From an uncultured Lachnospiraceae bacterium (lineage in GTDB: Bacteria; Bacillota; Clostridia; Lachnospirales; Lachnospiraceae): DNA of 26,224 nt. Location of the stretch: assembly GCA_910576895.1 (NCBI GenBank), contig CAJTJZ010000045.1:1-26224 (forward strand), read 5' to 3'. Numbering within the stretch: position 1 is the first letter of the stretch; every line of letters starts with the position of its first letter. A program made the position numbers and the translations under genes. The notes beneath the pieces are model-generated. The model worked only from the letters and a program-made list of their open reading frames with translations. It did no database searches and was not told the DNA's origin. Shown here one piece after another: positions 16,527 through 25,215 of this stretch.

Positions 16527-17237
16527 TTATTTCCTTTCCATTTCTATTTTATCACTTGACAGGCACGACTTGACAAGACGATAGCCAATCCCTCGCAATG
16601 TCTGAATGCTTTGATTCATAGAAAGCTCCTGCATTGTTTTTTTCAATCTAGTTAAATTTACATTTAATGCATTTTCATCAATAAATTCCGTTGTTCCCCA
16701 AAGAGCAATACATAATTCCTCTTTATATACAACTTCCTCTCCATGTTCTAAAAAAACTTCCAAAATCTTTCCTTGATTTTTTGGCAGTATAAGAGATTGA
16801 TTATGAATATACAAAGTATATGTTTGGCGATCAAGCAAAAATCCATTTCCTTCTAAAAGATTTGTACGTCCTTCATAACGTTTCAATACATTGGATACTC
16901 TTGCAAGCAGACGTTCCTTTCTGCATGGTTTGGTTAAATATTCATCTGCTCCAAGCTCCAATGCAGAAAGTTCATCTTTCATTTGATCACGAGAAGTCAA
17001 GATAAGAACTGGTATTGTGCTTTTTTGCTTTAATTTACGGCAAATTTGAAAACCATTCATATAAGGAAGATTTAAGTCCAATAACACAAGATCAGGAAGA
17101 AGCTCTAAAAGCTGTTCTACCACATTTTCAAAAGACACAATCAAAGTTACCTCATATCCTGCATGATATAGCATTTCTTTTAATTCCTCTCTCATAAATA
17201 CTTCATCTTCTACAATTACAATCTGTTTCAAATTCAT
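16527..17237 (-). CDS. bceR: BceR-like OmpR-family response regulator
   Basis: About 236 residues. The receiver domain has the acidic pair E10-D11, phospho-acceptor D54 (LVLLDLNLPYMNG) and the conserved K in LTKP. The C-terminal winged helix is of OmpR type and ends with the hallmark TLRGIGYRLV. The start needs care. A long version begins at TTG 17288. ATG 17237 gives MNLKQIVIVEDE, but AGGAGA abuts it directly. A TTG two codons further in (17231) has ideal spacing to AGGAG and gives MKQIVIVEDE, typical for the family, so translation may start there. It follows the permease gene by 34 bp and precedes the kinase by 9 bp. It likely activates the operon promoter upstream of the ATPase gene. Confidence 0.9.
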   Translation of the reverse strand: MNLKQIVIVEDEVFMREELKEMLYHAGYEVTLIVSFENVVEQLLELLPDLVLLDLNLPYMNGFQICRKLKQKSTIPVLILTSRDQMKDELSALELGADEYLTKPCRKERLLARVSNVLKRYEGRTNLLEGNGFLLDRQTYTLYIHNQSLILPKNQGKILEVFLEHGEEVVYKEELCIALWGTTEFIDENALNVNLTRLKKTMQELSMNQSIQTLRGIGYRLVKSCLSSDKIEMERK

Positions 17238-17271
17238 TCTCCTATTTTTTCTTATCCTATTTATTTCAACT

Positions 17272-19326
17272 CTACTCTTCCCGATCAAATACTACAAGGG
17301 ATAAAATATAGCGATTGCTTGCTTTTTTTACAGCAAAAATATAAAGAAATTCTGTCACACAAAGCAATAAAATCATTACTATTGAAATCGCCATAAATCC
17401 TATAATATCTACACTTGTTCTTGGTGAAAGTAAGCCAGTAAATAAAGATCTTACACCAAAAATACTACTAATCACTGCTACGAAAATAGGAATACCAAAG
17501 TAATAATCAATCTGTCTTTTTGCTGAGGCACATAACATTTCATAAGAAGCCCCAAGTTTTAATAACGTTTTATAACGAGAACCCGTTTTTTGCTGTCTTG
17601 TTAAAAATTGTACAACATTAGCAGTATTTGCAATAACAAAAAATATAATTGCTAAATAAATGGTAATATAACTAGCAGCAACCACATAAAAAAGCTGTCG
17701 TCCTATATTTTGCAAATAACTTTCAAAACAATCAATTCCTGCCTTATTATATAATTTCTCATTTGTTTCTAAAACAGCATTTAAAAGTCCTTTTGTCTTT
17801 ACTGTCTTTTGATCTAAAACAGCATTTAAATAAACACTATAATTACCATCTGTTAGAAAATCAAACAGTTCATCTCTTACAATAAATGCAAACGATAAGG
17901 TAATAGAACGATCAACTACAATATCCGTTGTTTGAACATTTCCTTTGATATGATAAGGTTCTCCTGCAATTTCTATCTCTGGATCAGTTTTCAAAAGTTT
18001 ATTTAAAAGAGTTTCCCTGCTTTTTGCAAGAAATTCTGTATCTATATAAATAGCTGTTTCATTTTTTTCCAGTTCTATTTTTGGAAGTCCAGCTTGTTTT
18101 AAAAGCTTATTATATCCTGTTAAAGCAATGATATGTGGCCTATCTACATATCCAAGATTATTTAATAAAACATCTCTATCTTCGGAGTCTTTCTCTTTCT
18201 CTAATAAATCTAAAATAGAATCTATGGAACAAGTTTTTTTATTATCTTCTCCTATTTGAATATACCCTGTTTTTATTTTAAATATAGTAGAAAATAAATT
18301 ATTTAATCCACTATCAGAAATTTTTTCTTCTATCAAAGGATCATTCTCTACTTCAAAGGTATAATCTAAAATATGATTCTCGGAACTTCCATAAAATTGT
18401 GTAATTGCAACACCAGAGCCAAAACAACATAACGCTGCTAAAATAAGCAGGGAACTAATGGCTAAAGTATTATTTTCATAAATCACATTTTCCTGTAATT
18501 GTCGAAAGGTAAATATCCATAAATTTTGATTCTTTTTCTTTTTTCCAAAAAATTCTATCACAGAACGCAAGCCAAAAAATAAAAGTAATGTACCTGTAAA
18601 CCCAAAGAAAAGGGTAAGACCCATTTTACCAATATGATACCATGAAATCCCAAGAATTGCCATAATATAAGCTGTTGAAAGTAAAATAATTCCAAGCAAA
18701 AATGATGCAATATATATCAGGGGATGTTTTTGCTTTTTTGTACCCTCTGGCATCGGCGATAAAAGCACACCGATTTCTTTTCTTGCAATTTTTCCGCTTA
18801 AAATAATAAAGGCAGCCATTTTAATCAAAAGAAATCCAGCAATTGTCCATAAAATAGCAGAAACCGAAATAGAAAATCTATGCCCAATAATTCCAATACC
18901 TACAAGACGTGCTGTAATTAAACTAATAAGTTCCGATAAAAGAATTGCAATCGGTAAACCAAGAAAAAGAGCAGTAAGGCTATTGCGAAAATCTTCCACT
19001 AATAAAAGTAAAAATAATTTTGAACGCCGCATTCCCATCATAAGATAAACACCAAATTCATGCATTCTTTGTTCTAATTGAAATTTACTGGCAAAATAAA
19101 CAAGAAAAAATAAAATTAAAAGCGTCATACCATAAAATAATGGTATCATTGTAAGTAGTTTTTTTACAGCATCGCTTTCTATGGTTGCAAGAAATATCAT
19201 AATATCTTGTTGCGATAGGGAAAGAATTAAATAAAATGCAATAATAACAATCAAAAGAGAAGTAAAAAATAATCCATGTTCTTTTCTGCTCCTTTTGCTA
19301 TTGCGTGCTGCCAATTTAAAGAACAT
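17272..19326 (-). CDS. bceB: BceB-like ABC transporter permease
   Basis: About 684 residues. ATG 19326 is chosen because GGAGG lies at a suitable distance; a GTG two codons earlier is too close. The family's features are present: about ten membrane helices, an FtsX-like core, and a large extracellular domain between helices 7 and 8 (roughly 310-530, starting QFYGSSENHILDY). That domain distinguishes BceB permeases and binds peptide antibiotics such as bacitracin-like or lantibiotic compounds. The N-terminal FKLAARNSKRS and the EQRMHEFGVYLMMGM segment after helix 2 are typical. It overlaps the end of the ATPase gene by 11 bp, so the two are translationally coupled. With the kinase it should form a sensor-transporter complex that measures flux. 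The exact antibiotic cannot be read from sequence. Confidence 0.9.
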   Translation of the reverse strand: MFFKLAARNSKRSRKEHGLFFTSLLIVIIAFYLILSLSQQDIMIFLATIESDAVKKLLTMIPLFYGMTLLILFFLVYFASKFQLEQRMHEFGVYLMMGMRRSKLFLLLLVEDFRNSLTALFLGLPIAILLSELISLITARLVGIGIIGHRFSISVSAILWTIAGFLLIKMAAFIILSGKIARKEIGVLLSPMPEGTKKQKHPLIYIASFLLGIILLSTAYIMAILGISWYHIGKMGLTLFFGFTGTLLLFFGLRSVIEFFGKKKKNQNLWIFTFRQLQENVIYENNTLAISSLLILAALCCFGSGVAITQFYGSSENHILDYTFEVENDPLIEEKISDSGLNNLFSTIFKIKTGYIQIGEDNKKTCSIDSILDLLEKEKDSEDRDVLLNNLGYVDRPHIIALTGYNKLLKQAGLPKIELEKNETAIYIDTEFLAKSRETLLNKLLKTDPEIEIAGEPYHIKGNVQTTDIVVDRSITLSFAFIVRDELFDFLTDGNYSVYLNAVLDQKTVKTKGLLNAVLETNEKLYNKAGIDCFESYLQNIGRQLFYVVAASYITIYLAIIFFVIANTANVVQFLTRQQKTGSRYKTLLKLGASYEMLCASAKRQIDYYFGIPIFVAVISSIFGVRSLFTGLLSPRTSVDIIGFMAISIVMILLLCVTEFLYIFAVKKASNRYILSLVVFDREE

Positions 19327-20092
19327 TTGCACTCCCTCCTCCCAACTGTGCCATTACTTTTAAAATACGATCATAAAATTCCTGACGGGATTCTTCCTGT
19401 CCATTTCGGCGAAGCTCATGAAAAATAATGCCATCTTGAATAAATAAAATCCGTCCACAATAACTTGCTGCATTTGAGTTATGCGTCACCATTAAAATCG
19501 TAGTGTTTTTTTCTTGATTCAGTCCTTCCAATTTATCCAATAATACTCTTGCATTTTTAGAATCTAATGCTCCTGTTGGTTCATCAGCAAGAACAATACT
19601 TGGATTTAATATAAGAGCACGTGCTGCCGCAACTCTTTGTTTTTGCCCTCCTGACATTTGCGTTGGAAATTTATCTAATATATCTGAAATTTCCAAATAC
19701 GATGATAATTCCTGTAACCGTTTTTTACTTTCCTTTTCTGAAATATTTTGAATGGATAATGGCAGCAAAATATTTTCCTGTCCTGTTAAATTATCTAAAA
19801 GTTCAAAATTCTGAAATAAATATCCAATCTTTTTTCCTCGATATTCTGCGAGTTTTGCTCCCTTTAATGTTAGAATCTCTGTTTCATCCACAAAAATCTT
19901 TCCGCTTGTTGGTTGAATCACCCTTGCAATACAATTTAAAAGTGTAGATTTCCCTGAGCCACTGCTGCCCATAATTCCTAAAAATTCACCTTCCATTACC
20001 TGAAAGGAAATTCCAGCTAATGCTTTTGTTTCATTTTCTGCTTTTCCATAATATTTATGAAGATTATCAATCTCCAATATTTTTTGTTTCAT
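19316..20092 (-). CDS. bceA: BceA-like ABC transporter ATP-binding protein
   Basis: 258 residues; ATG with AAGGGGG 8 bases upstream. All nucleotide-binding motifs are intact: Walker A GSSGSGKST (42-50), Q-loop in YLFQNF (around 94), signature MSGGQKQR (146-153), Walker B IVLADEP (D170, E171) and the H-loop in VTHN. It belongs to the MacB/LolD/BceA group that powers FtsX-type permeases. It is the first gene of a bceA-bceB-bceR-bceS order operon transcribed leftward. The expected function is protection from cell-wall-active peptide antibiotics by removing them from their lipid targets at the membrane. Confidence 0.92.
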   Translation of the reverse strand: MKQKILEIDNLHKYYGKAENETKALAGISFQVMEGEFLGIMGSSGSGKSTLLNCIARVIQPTSGKIFVDETEILTLKGAKLAEYRGKKIGYLFQNFELLDNLTGQENILLPLSIQNISEKESKKRLQELSSYLEISDILDKFPTQMSGGQKQRVAAARALILNPSIVLADEPTGALDSKNARVLLDKLEGLNQEKNTTILMVTHNSNAASYCGRILFIQDGIIFHELRRNGQEESRQEFYDRILKVMAQLGGGSANVL

Positions 20093-20116
20093 GAAAAATG
20101 CCCCCTTTCATTCCCT

Positions 20117-20160
20117 ATCATAACATAACAGGCATTAAAATAATACTTACAGTGAATGAA
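20117..20160 (-). promoter_or_regulatory. Putative bceA operon promoter with BceR-type box
   Basis: On the minus strand TATGAT (20122-20117) is a plausible -10 with a poor -35 (TATTAT) at 17 bp. Directly upstream of that -35 lies CATTCACTGTAAG, which contains the TGTAA half of the BceR binding motif known in Bacillus. A weak -35 with an activator site next to it is what an activator-dependent promoter would look like. The other half-site is poorly matched. Confidence 0.35.
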
Positions 20161-20200
20161 AGAAAGCATGAATAATGAAAAATAAAGAAACCTTTACAAG

Positions 20201-22474
20201 TTATAGCGTTTCATTTACATACAATTTTACTCTATTTTGAATAATTTCTGCTGTTTCTTCTGCTGTTTTATCTTCTGCAAAAAATGCTCCTAATTCTTCC
20301 TGTATAATTTCACAAACCTTTTGTGTAGTCATATCAGTAGCAATATTATAAGAAATACCAATTCTTCCAATACAGTCAATGATGGAATAAATTTTTTTGA
20401 CTTCCTTTTTGCTTAATGGTCCAATCTTAATTTCATACTCACCATCTTGACTTGTTGTATTTATTGGTTCAATTCTTGTACCATCTTTTTCTGTATAACT
20501 TTCTACTGTCATGGCATACTTAAGTTTTTTCTTTAATGCATCTTTTCTTACAGGGATTCCCAAAAGACTATCAAAAACATTATTTCCTCCCTGCATTTGA
20601 TACTCATAAGTAAAAAATTGACGCAGAAATTTCCATGCTCCTTTTTTATTATTACATTGTTCTGTAATTGCGAATGCTGGCTCTTGAAATTCCATGGAAA
20701 TCTTTGTATCTTTTTCTTGCTTTGGATAACCAACGACCGAACAACCACCAGAATTTTTCCATATCTTATCATATTCCTGAATCATATCTAATTGCGTAAA
20801 GGAAAATTTTTTTAATAAAATCGTACCATCTTTTGCTGATTTATTTTTTCCAATATAAATATCCTTTCTATCTGGAAAATTTTTAGAAAATTCCAATACT
20901 TTTATAAATTCTTTTGTATTAAAAAATACTTCTCCACTTTCCCAATTAATATAATTTTCCATTTGATCACAGACAACACTACATGGAAAATCTTGTCTTG
21001 ACATAAAGTCTATAAATACATTATCTCCTGGCATTGTTTTATAAATTTTTTCTAAGTCTTTAAATGTTATATAATTCTTATCTTTTAATAATTCCTTACT
21101 TCCTACTAATGCATTTAAACAAAAAGTAGAACCCATAATAAAAAGTTTTCCATCTTGTTCTGCAGCATTTCTTACAGAATCAATGAAATCTTCTTTTCTT
21201 ACTTCTTTATCTTCTCCCATCAAAGGATATAAATCTGTTAAAATTCCTTTTTTTTGATATCTATCTGCTGGAAGTCCGTCCATACACAAAATATCAGGAA
21301 TCTGTCCAGAAATCATATCAAGATTTAATGCATTTACCACATCTTCATATTCTGAATAATCTTTTACTTCAATTTGATAATCTTTTTCTTTTCTATTAAA
21401 ATCAAGTATATGTTCTTTTACTCTTTTATTTAACTTAGTACAAGCAAGTGTTAAAACCTTTTTTTCTTCTACTTCTTTATTCTCAACACGCTTTACTATA
21501 ATAAATTCTAATTTTGCTTGTTCTGTTTTCTCTATCATCCGAAAAGAATTATCATCTATAAAAAATACTTCTCTTATATTATCTTCATTAATACCAATAC
21601 TAATCCAATCAAATAAAGGCTTTATATTACCTTCTGTTAAATCAAAACTAGATACCTTTGATCTATCATTTAAATATAGTATCGTTTCCTTTCCAGCAAA
21701 AATATCCAAACTATTTTTTTGTAAGTCATTTAATGCAATTTCTTTAGAAAAACCTTTTTCTAAATCCAGTCTTTTTATTATTATATTTATCTCACTATTA
21801 TCATAACCATAACTATAATAATTTCCATCTCCTGCAAAGAATATTCCTATGACTTCATTTCTAAAATCAAACTGTTTTTTCTTCTTCCCCTTAGAATCAA
21901 ATAAATAGACTTCCTGATTTCCTATTGCTAGTACAGAACCATCTTCCATAATAACAGCTCGTCCTTTTCCTATATATATGGGATAGTTTTCTTCTTCTTT
22001 TAAATGATACCTTTTTGCACTTGTTCCATCTTCTTTTAAAATATGAAGATAATATTGCTCCCTTTCTTTCTTTTTTACAAATATACTTGTTAAGAGATAA
22101 TACTGCCCTTTACTATTAATAGAAAGAAGTTCTGCTTTTTCTCCTTTTTTTAAAACAAGTTTTGTTTGTATCATATCTTTTCCATTAAAATCACAGGAAA
22201 TCAAAAAATAATGTTCTTCCTTTTCTTTTGAACCAAGCATAAAGATTCTATTTTCTTTTCTGCACAAGCTAAAGATATCATCAGCTTCTATAGGAATCGG
22301 TTGAAAAAATGATTGATAATGATATGCTTCTTGCTTTGTTATTTCTTTTTGTACTTTCTTTTCTTTCTGTTTACCACAGCCAGCAACTACAACTATTAAA
22401 AAAAAGAACAAACAATAAAGTGCAAACTGTTTCAATAAACTTATTATAAAAAATCTACTTTTTTGTTTTCTCAT
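20201..22474 (-). CDS. Solute-binding lipoprotein with large N-terminal beta-rich extension
   Basis: About 757 residues. ATG 22474 is preferred because GGGAG lies 9 bases upstream; the ATG at 22480 is only 3 bases away. The signal peptide ends in a good lipobox VVAGC (C33 from this start), so the protein is tethered outside the membrane. Residues about 45-340 are a beta-strand-rich region with repeated short units (for example GDGNYYSYGYDNSEI, KETILYLNDRSKVSSFD), reminiscent of a beta-propeller. From about 345 on it matches the extracellular solute-binding protein family 1 fold (VLTLACTKLNKRVKEHILDFNRK, then IPDILCMDGLPADRYQKKGILTDLYP and later KKGAWKFLRQFF). No ABC permease genes lie next to it, which is unusual for a binding protein. 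It lies 108 bp upstream of the bceA-like gene on the same strand, so it might sense peptides or sugars for that system, but the link is only positional. Confidence 0.82.
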   Translation of the reverse strand: MRKQKSRFFIISLLKQFALYCLFFFLIVVVAGCGKQKEKKVQKEITKQEAYHYQSFFQPIPIEADDIFSLCRKENRIFMLGSKEKEEHYFLISCDFNGKDMIQTKLVLKKGEKAELLSINSKGQYYLLTSIFVKKKEREQYYLHILKEDGTSAKRYHLKEEENYPIYIGKGRAVIMEDGSVLAIGNQEVYLFDSKGKKKKQFDFRNEVIGIFFAGDGNYYSYGYDNSEINIIIKRLDLEKGFSKEIALNDLQKNSLDIFAGKETILYLNDRSKVSSFDLTEGNIKPLFDWISIGINEDNIREVFFIDDNSFRMIEKTEQAKLEFIIVKRVENKEVEEKKVLTLACTKLNKRVKEHILDFNRKEKDYQIEVKDYSEYEDVVNALNLDMISGQIPDILCMDGLPADRYQKKGILTDLYPLMGEDKEVRKEDFIDSVRNAAEQDGKLFIMGSTFCLNALVGSKELLKDKNYITFKDLEKIYKTMPGDNVFIDFMSRQDFPCSVVCDQMENYINWESGEVFFNTKEFIKVLEFSKNFPDRKDIYIGKNKSAKDGTILLKKFSFTQLDMIQEYDKIWKNSGGCSVVGYPKQEKDTKISMEFQEPAFAITEQCNNKKGAWKFLRQFFTYEYQMQGGNNVFDSLLGIPVRKDALKKKLKYAMTVESYTEKDGTRIEPINTTSQDGEYEIKIGPLSKKEVKKIYSIIDCIGRIGISYNIATDMTTQKVCEIIQEELGAFFAEDKTAEETAEIIQNRVKLYVNETL

Positions 22475-22593
22475 AAACATATTCTCCCAAATAACCTTTT
22501 TAAAATAAACTATTTTTTATCTCTTTCTTTATTCTATCATAAAATAAGTTATTTGAAAAGTTATAAAAATAGACAGCAACTCTGACGAATAAA

Positions 22594-22629
22594 TATACTG
22601 GCGGTCGAAAAACCTGACCGCTTAGTATA
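22594..22629. other. Stable hairpin of unknown role downstream of malQ
   Basis: TATACT (22594-22599) pairs with AGTATA (22624-22629) and GCGGTC (22601-22606) with GACCGC (22616-22621), separated by a small internal loop and closed by a 9-base loop. It has no T-run, so it is not a standard terminator. Its local GC content is higher than the surroundings. It lies in the 260-bp gap between the lipoprotein gene and malQ. Confidence 0.5.
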
Positions 22630-22655
22630 AAGTGATGTGCACGACTGCACACTGT

Positions 22656-22693
22656 AAGAAAGCACTACCAATAAAAATTGATAGTGCTTTCTT
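22656..22693 (-). terminator. Terminator hairpin after malQ
   Basis: Twelve continuous pairs (22656-22667 with 22682-22693), then one mismatch and three more pairs around a short loop. It lies 48 bases past the malQ stop. T-runs on both strands are short, so it may act in both directions. Confidence 0.7.
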
Positions 22694-22740
22694 TGAAATT
22701 TTTCGCCCATGGGTATAAATTTATTTTTTGGTATTTTTTA

Positions 22741-24249
22741 CTATTTTTTTAATAAATTTTCTCTCCCATATCGTTTTGTAATAGAAAAAATATCTTCTTG
22801 AAGCTCTTTTGACAATTCTTCTTGTTTGATACGCCATCTCCAATTAATCCCTATTGTGGAAGGTGTATTCATACGACAAGTATTATCACATCCCATATAA
22901 TCTTGTATTGGAATAATACAAATTTTAGAGTTGCTTCGCATAATAAGAGAAATAAACGATTGATGCAATTCTTCTTTTGGTGTATATTGATCACATAAAT
23001 AATCTCTTGCTAATTGCTGTTCTTCCTCTGTAATAGAAGAAAACCAGCCAGCAATCGTTTCATTATCATGCGTACCTGTATAAGCTACACTATTATCACT
23101 ATAATTATGCGGTAAATAATCATTAGAAGATCCTGAATCTCTAGAATCAAAAGCAAATTCTAAAACTTTCATTCCAGAAAAACCGCTTTCTTTTACAAGG
23201 CGGCGGACAGAATCTGTTACATATCCTAAATCTTCCGCTATCACTTCTTGCTTTCCCAGATATTTTTCCATATAATAAAATAATTCCATTCCCGGTCCTT
23301 TTTCCCAGTGGCCATGAACGGCAGATTCAGCTCCATAAGGAATGGAATAATATTCATCAAAGCCACGAAAATGGTCAATTCGCACCATATCATACATTTT
23401 AAAACAATAACGCAATCTGGAAAGCCACCATTTATATTCTGTTTTCTTATGATACTCCCAGTAATAAAGAGGATTGCCCCAAAGCTGCCCTTTTGCTGAA
23501 AAACCATCAGGAGGACAACCGGCTACTGCAAGTGGTATATTATTTTCATCTAACTGAAATAATTTTGGATTTGCCCATGTATCTGCACTATCCATTGCAA
23601 CATAAATAGGAATATCACCAATCAAAGAAATTCCTCTTTGATTTGCATATGTTTTTAAAGCATTCCATTGTTTTAAAAATTCAAATTGCATAAATTTTTG
23701 AAATGCAATTTCAGAATGTAATTCCTGTTCATAAGTTCCCATGGCAAGCTTATCTCGTAGACGAATATCTTCTGGCCATTCATTCCAAGCAATGCCATGA
23801 AATTTATTTTTTACTGCCATAAATAGTGCATAATCGGAAAGCCACCATGCATTTTTTTCAACAAATTCCTGATACTCAATATTTTCTTCTATTTTGCTAC
23901 GCTGATAAGCTTGGTATAATAATGGATAACGATTTTTATAAATTTTCTCATAATTAATATCATCTTCTTTGTTTCCAAAATCAGCCGCTTCACATTCTTT
24001 CTCTGTTAAAAGTCCTTTTGCAATGAAATCTTCCAGACTAATAAAATAAGGATTTCCAGCAAATGTAGAAAAAGACTGATAAGGAGAATCTCCATAACTT
24101 GTAGGACCAAGAGGAAGTATCTGCCAATATTTTTGACCAGCCTCACAAAGCCAATCAATAAAATTATATGCACTTTTTGAAAAACAACCAATACCATATT
24201 TTGATGGTAAGCTAGTAATTGGAAGCAAAATTCCTGCTGTTCGTTCCAT
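22741..24249 (-). CDS. malQ: 4-alpha-glucanotransferase (amylomaltase), GH77
   Basis: 502 residues. ATG 24249 is chosen: GGAGG lies 6 bases upstream, while the ATG at 24255 abuts GGAGG. The enzyme moves glucan units between maltodextrins and releases glucose, in the cytoplasm. GH77 hallmarks are present: N-terminal GILLPITSLPSKYGIG, SPYQSFSTFAGNPYFI, catalytic nucleophile D292 (MVRIDHFRGF), acid/base E339 (EVIAEDLG), third carboxylate D395 (TGTHDNETI), and a C-terminal MNTPSTIGINWRWR. Length is normal for bacterial MalQ. It is the last gene of a leftward operon, 53 bp after the MapP-like gene, which fits use of maltose released inside the cell. Confidence 0.96.
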   Translation of the reverse strand: MERTAGILLPITSLPSKYGIGCFSKSAYNFIDWLCEAGQKYWQILPLGPTSYGDSPYQSFSTFAGNPYFISLEDFIAKGLLTEKECEAADFGNKEDDINYEKIYKNRYPLLYQAYQRSKIEENIEYQEFVEKNAWWLSDYALFMAVKNKFHGIAWNEWPEDIRLRDKLAMGTYEQELHSEIAFQKFMQFEFLKQWNALKTYANQRGISLIGDIPIYVAMDSADTWANPKLFQLDENNIPLAVAGCPPDGFSAKGQLWGNPLYYWEYHKKTEYKWWLSRLRYCFKMYDMVRIDHFRGFDEYYSIPYGAESAVHGHWEKGPGMELFYYMEKYLGKQEVIAEDLGYVTDSVRRLVKESGFSGMKVLEFAFDSRDSGSSNDYLPHNYSDNSVAYTGTHDNETIAGWFSSITEEEQQLARDYLCDQYTPKEELHQSFISLIMRSNSKICIIPIQDYMGCDNTCRMNTPSTIGINWRWRIKQEELSKELQEDIFSITKRYGRENLLKK

Positions 24250-24302
24250 AAACATCCTCCTTATTTTTTCGTCAAAAATAATTTCTTTTTTAAAGCAAAA
24301 TT

Positions 24303-25160
24303 CTAGTTTTCATAAGAAGAAGTAGCTGTTTCTATAAGAACTCCAAAATGATCAGAAATTTTTGGTTCTTTCCTTCCATCAAATAAAACATTAGAACTTT
24401 TTATTTTTTTTGATTTATTACAAAAAATATGATCAATACGCATTCCTTCCAATTTTTCTAAAGAATGCCAGCCATCAATACTTCCTTCTACCGTAATGCC
24501 ATGATCTTTTTGTACCGCTAATTGATACGTATCAAACCATCCACTATTTATAATATAATCATATCCTTGCCCACGAAATTCTGCTGGACTATTAAAATCG
24601 CCCAACAGCCAGACCGTTGTTTCTTTTTTCTTTGTTTGTAAAGCATGATTTAAACAATCCCATTGAAGTTCAAATGGTTCTTCTTCATCTTTCCACCAAC
24701 CCATATGAACAGTATAAAACCATTCCTTATCCTCTGTTTGAATCCCTAATACTTTACGAGTTTTCCAATTATGATAATCTCTGCATTTACTAATAAAAAA
24801 AGAATCTACCTTAAGAATTTCTTTTCTGCAAAAAACAGCAAGACCTTCATCATAAACCTCATATCCTATTTTAGCAGGAATCCATGTCCATGAATAAGCA
24901 AGTCCAGCATTGCAAAGAGAAAGAGCTGTCTGCAAAGCATGATTATCTTCACGAACTTCCACCTTTTCATATTCACAAGAACAGCCAGCAAAATTAGTTA
25001 AACCTTTAAGCGGCACTAAGTTTGCATCTCTTCTTTGATTTACTTCCTGCATTGCTATAATATCAGGTTGTTCTTTCAGAATAGTTTCTATAAATTGCTC
25101 TCGTTTTTGCTGATAATTTTCTTCTAAAAGACTATGCGTATTTAAAGTTAATAATTTCAT
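24303..25160 (-). CDS. mapP: Endonuclease/exonuclease/phosphatase-family protein, probable maltose 6'-phosphate phosphatase
   Basis: 285 residues; ATG with AAAGGAGG about 7 bases upstream. The EEP-fold metal and catalytic residues are intact: N7 (TLNTHS), E39 (IIAMQEVNQ), H152 (YTVHMGWW), D188 and N190 (LLGDFNSP), D243 (RIDHIF), D270-H271 (SDHFGVL). There is no signal peptide, so it acts in the cytoplasm. Members of this superfamily are nucleases or phosphatases. The context between a PTS EIICB gene and malQ matches the Enterococcus faecalis malT-mapP arrangement, where MapP removes phosphate from maltose 6'-phosphate so that ordinary maltose enzymes can use it. The function is therefore inferred from family plus neighbourhood; a different sugar phosphate remains possible. 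Confidence 0.8.
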   Translation of the reverse strand: MKLLTLNTHSLLEENYQQKREQFIETILKEQPDIIAMQEVNQRRDANLVPLKGLTNFAGCSCEYEKVEVREDNHALQTALSLCNAGLAYSWTWIPAKIGYEVYDEGLAVFCRKEILKVDSFFISKCRDYHNWKTRKVLGIQTEDKEWFYTVHMGWWKDEEEPFELQWDCLNHALQTKKKETTVWLLGDFNSPAEFRGQGYDYIINSGWFDTYQLAVQKDHGITVEGSIDGWHSLEKLEGMRIDHIFCNKSKKIKSSNVLFDGRKEPKISDHFGVLIETATSSYEN

Positions 25161-25215
25161 TCACACCCCTCCTTTCTAAAATTAAAAAATTATTATAAAA
25201 AAACACTTTTTATCA

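Noticed and set aside
17238..17288. Long N-terminal extension of the response regulator
   Set aside because: It starts at TTG without a clear site, overlaps the permease stop, and the receiver domain of this family begins at or just after residue 18.
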